7,722 nucleotides of DNA, taken from the NCBI GenBank assembly GCA_051008185.1, contig JBPCXW010000035.1:1-7722 (forward strand), read 5' to 3'. This stretch comes from CAXMWX01 sp051008185 (GTDB lineage: Bacteria; Pseudomonadota; Gammaproteobacteria; Eutrophobiales; Eutrophobiaceae). The notes under the pieces were generated by a model that worked only from the letters and a program-made list of their open reading frames with translations, did no database searches and was not told the origin of the DNA. This document shows positions 6,073 through 7,722 of this stretch, piece by piece. Within the stretch, counting starts at the first letter, position 1. Each line of letters starts with the position of its first letter. Made by a program: the position numbers and the translations under genes.

Positions 6073-6621
6073 CTACACACGATCTTTTTCCCAGTAAATC
6101 TCACTGCCGCCATCCCGGCGACTGAACAGGCGGGCCAGCACAAACAACAGATCAGACAGCCGGTTCAGATAAACCCGGCCCTGCTCATTGACGGATTCCG
6201 TCTCCGCCAGCCTGACCATCGTCCGCTCCGCCCGTCGGCAAACCGCCCGTGCCAGATGACAGCGTGCCGCGGCCGGGTTGCCCCCCGGCAGGATAAACTC
6301 TTTCAACGGCGGCAACTCCCGGTTGTATTCATCTATGTATGTCTCCAGTTGCTTGACCGAGGCCGCCGTCAGCATCCGGTAATCGGGGATGGATGTCTCA
6401 CCACCCAGATTGAACAAACCGTGTTGTATGTCAATCAGCCGTTCGTGGATGGACTCATCCATATCCGCAGTGAGCAATACGCCGATAATGCAATTCAGTT
6501 CGTCAATATCGCCCATCAGGGCGACGCGCGGCGCACTCTTTGCGATGCGAGAACCATCACCGAGGCCGGTGCTACCGTCATCGCCTGTGCGCGTATAGAT
6601 TTTTGAGAGCCTGTTCCCCAC
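6073..6621 (-). CDS. ATP:cob(I)alamin adenosyltransferase, PduO type
   Basis: Transfers the 5'-deoxyadenosyl group of ATP to cob(I)alamin, making coenzyme B12 in the cytoplasm for salvage of imported corrinoids or for de novo synthesis. It has 182 residues, the usual size of a single-domain PduO-type enzyme. The N-terminal ATP-binding motif is at 8-22 (IYTRTGDDGSTGLGD). D40-E-L-N begins the helical bundle. FILPGG is at 109-114, where F109 probably corresponds to the phenylalanine that displaces the lower ligand of cobalamin. The signature helix is at 123-133 (LARAVCRRAER, with R125, R129 and E132), and YLNRLSDLLFVLAR is at 151-164. The start codon is GTG at 6621, since the conserved SKIYTRTGD begins only six codons in. 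No Shine-Dalgarno is clear, and the next upstream in-frame stop is the amber codon of the SQR gene. It follows that gene by 24 bases and probably depends on its transcript. No cobalamin riboswitch or other cob genes are visible. PduO and CobA/BtuR types are unrelated in fold, and the motifs clearly fit PduO (sometimes annotated cobO, pduO or MMAB-like). Confidence 0.93.
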   Translation of the reverse strand: MGNRLSKIYTRTGDDGSTGLGDGSRIAKSAPRVALMGDIDELNCIIGVLLTADMDESIHERLIDIQHGLFNLGGETSIPDYRMLTAASVKQLETYIDEYNRELPPLKEFILPGGNPAAARCHLARAVCRRAERTMVRLAETESVNEQGRVYLNRLSDLLFVLARLFSRRDGGSEIYWEKDRV

Positions 6622-6645
6622 TGGTCTATTACACTGCGATGCCGC

Positions 6646-7722
6646 CTAGGCAGGCTCAACATAATCCGTGTTGTGCCGAAAAAACCACTTCCTGCCTTTC
6701 AGCATATAGTGCCAGTAAAAGCATGGTAGGCCCATGATCTTGATCCACCAGTTAACCCATCTTTCCTTGCGCGGGTCCAGCGGGAAAGTCGGTGTCACCT
6801 TGCCGCCATAAATGAATTCCGCCATGATCACCTTGCCGAAGGCGGTGGTCAGCGGACAGGAGGCATAGCCGTCATACCCCGGCTGTAACTCGCCGCCCTT
6901 GATCAGTGTCAGCAGGTTATTCACCACCACCGGTGCCTGTTTGCGAATGGCGGCGGCGGTCTTGGAATTGGGCGTGGAGCAGGCATCCCCGAGGCCGAAG
7001 ACATTCGGATAACGGGTATGTTGCATATTGTGTTGATCCACATCAACATAGCCGCCCGCATTGGCCAGCGGGCTGGACTTGATAAACGCCGGCGGGGATT
7101 GGGGCGGCACGAAATGCAGCATGCTGTAATCCAGATGCAGGATTGCCTTCTCCTCTTCCCCTTCTTCACTTGCCAATTTGAAACCGGCCTGTTTATTGGC
7201 ACTGTCTATGCTGACCAACTCATGCTGGAAATGCACTTCAATGTCATATCGCTTTGCCACCCCGACCAACTCTTTGGCAAACAGCGGCACCGAAAACATA
7301 GCCGGGGCATGGGTCAGAAAGTGTAGCTTGCACGAAAACAGCAGGCCCTTCTTCTGCAAATAATCCGCCGCGAGATAGGCTATCTTTTGCGGCGCACCCG
7401 GACACTTGAACGGCAATGGCGGCTGGGTGAATAACAAGGTATCGCCCGCCCTGATCTGTTGCAGGCAATCCCAGGTGTATTCCACATGTTCCGGCGAATA
7501 ATTGCTACACACCTGCCGTCGGCCCAGTGCATCGGCACCGGCAATCGCCTCCATATTCAGCACCACACCGGGGCAGACGACCAGATAGTCATACTCCATA
7601 ATGTCGCCGTTATCCAGAGTAAGCTGATTTTGCTCCGGCTGTAATGAACTGACCGCCTGCTGATACCACTCAACCCCGTGCGGAATCAACTCAGCCTCGG
7701 CACGCCGGGTCTTCGCAAGCGC
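6646..7722 (-). CDS. sqr: Sulfide:quinone oxidoreductase, type II (SQOR-like), C-terminal part
   Basis: A FAD flavoprotein that oxidises sulfide at a redox-active cysteine pair and passes electrons to the membrane quinone pool, producing a persulfide or polysulfide. The gene runs off the right edge: the frame has no stop to 7722, so 358 residues are visible and roughly 80-90 N-terminal residues, including the first FAD dinucleotide motif, are missing. A TTG at 7689 is internal, not the start. Numbering from that TTG, the family cysteines are C96 in FKCPGAPQKIAYL and C278 in DGYASCPLTT, equivalent to human SQOR Cys201 and Cys379. Other landmarks shared with human SQOR are CSNYSPEHVEYTW (61-73), YSMLHFVPPQSPP (188-200), GGYVDVD (212-218), the FAD-binding RYPNVFGLGDACSTPNSKTA (226-245) and FPLDPRKER (302-310). 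The aromatic C-terminus (about 311-338, WVNWWIKIMG and FYWHYMLKG) would anchor the protein in the membrane. The pattern fits type II rather than generic NADH dehydrogenase II or flavocytochrome c. The gene ends with TAG, 24 bases before the adenosyltransferase start. Confidence 0.92.
   Translation of the reverse strand, partial: ALAKTRRAEAELIPHGVEWYQQAVSSLQPEQNQLTLDNGDIMEYDYLVVCPGVVLNMEAIAGADALGRRQVCSNYSPEHVEYTWDCLQQIRAGDTLLFTQPPLPFKCPGAPQKIAYLAADYLQKKGLLFSCKLHFLTHAPAMFSVPLFAKELVGVAKRYDIEVHFQHELVSIDSANKQAGFKLASEEGEEEKAILHLDYSMLHFVPPQSPPAFIKSSPLANAGGYVDVDQHNMQHTRYPNVFGLGDACSTPNSKTAAAIRKQAPVVVNNLLTLIKGGELQPGYDGYASCPLTTAFGKVIMAEFIYGGKVTPTFPLDPRKERWVNWWIKIMGLPCFYWHYMLKGRKWFFRHNTDYVEPA

Noticed and set aside
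5895..6143. Small open frames on both strands in the spacer between the receptor and the adenosyltransferase
   Set aside because: Each crosses the terminator or overlaps the adenosyltransferase gene out of frame, lacks a ribosome binding site and has no recognisable sequence features.
7687..7689. TTG at 7689 as the start of the SQR gene
   Set aside because: The frame is open to the window edge and the visible protein begins in the middle of the first FAD/NAD-type domain, so the true start lies outside the window.

Overview
The window looks like chromosomal DNA of a gammaproteobacterium of moderate GC content (mid-fifties percent by eye, not counted). Three things suggest this. The core pair rnr-rlmB is joined by a 4-base overlap. 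A tRNA-Leu(CAG) gene sits directly upstream of rnr, an arrangement I recall from Pseudomonas-like gammaproteobacteria. The envelope is Gram-negative, shown by a full-length TonB-dependent outer-membrane receptor. The species cannot be named from the sequence alone. All five protein genes are on the minus strand; only the tRNA is on the plus strand.

Layout from left to right: (1) bases 1-60 hold a GC-rich palindromic repeat downstream of rlmB, which may also end the operon's transcript. (2) 92-841 is rlmB (23S rRNA Gm2251 methyltransferase) and 838-3051 is rnr (RNase R). They form a translationally coupled RNA-metabolism operon read right to left. (3) 3052-3159 is a short divergent spacer, followed by tRNA-Leu at 3160-3246 on the plus strand. 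(4) 3267-5834 encodes an 855-residue TonB-dependent receptor. It has a strong predicted sigma-70 promoter (5874-5901) whose -35 box abuts an intrinsic terminator (5900-5921) for the genes upstream. (5) 6073-6621 encodes a PduO-type ATP:cob(I)alamin adenosyltransferase. (6) 6646-7722 encodes the C-terminal part of a type II sulfide:quinone oxidoreductase, cut by the window edge. Genes 5 and 6 are 24 bases apart and probably share a transcript.

Functionally the left half is housekeeping RNA metabolism: decay of structured RNA, ribosome modification and a tRNA. The right half combines sulfide oxidation into the quinone pool, coenzyme-B12 formation and TonB-driven uptake of an unknown ligand. Proximity of the receptor to the cobalamin enzyme suggests corrinoid uptake, but no cobalamin riboswitch is visible and a terminator plus a separate promoter divide the two genes, so this remains a guess.

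I found no clear undescribed system. The observations most worth a second look are a Lys/Ser/Arg-rich tail at the N-terminus of RNase R with no C-terminal tail, the compact terminator/promoter junction with three 9-bp A-tract repeats, the 20-base convergent gap between the tRNA and the receptor gene, and the single in-frame amber codon between the SQR and adenosyltransferase genes.
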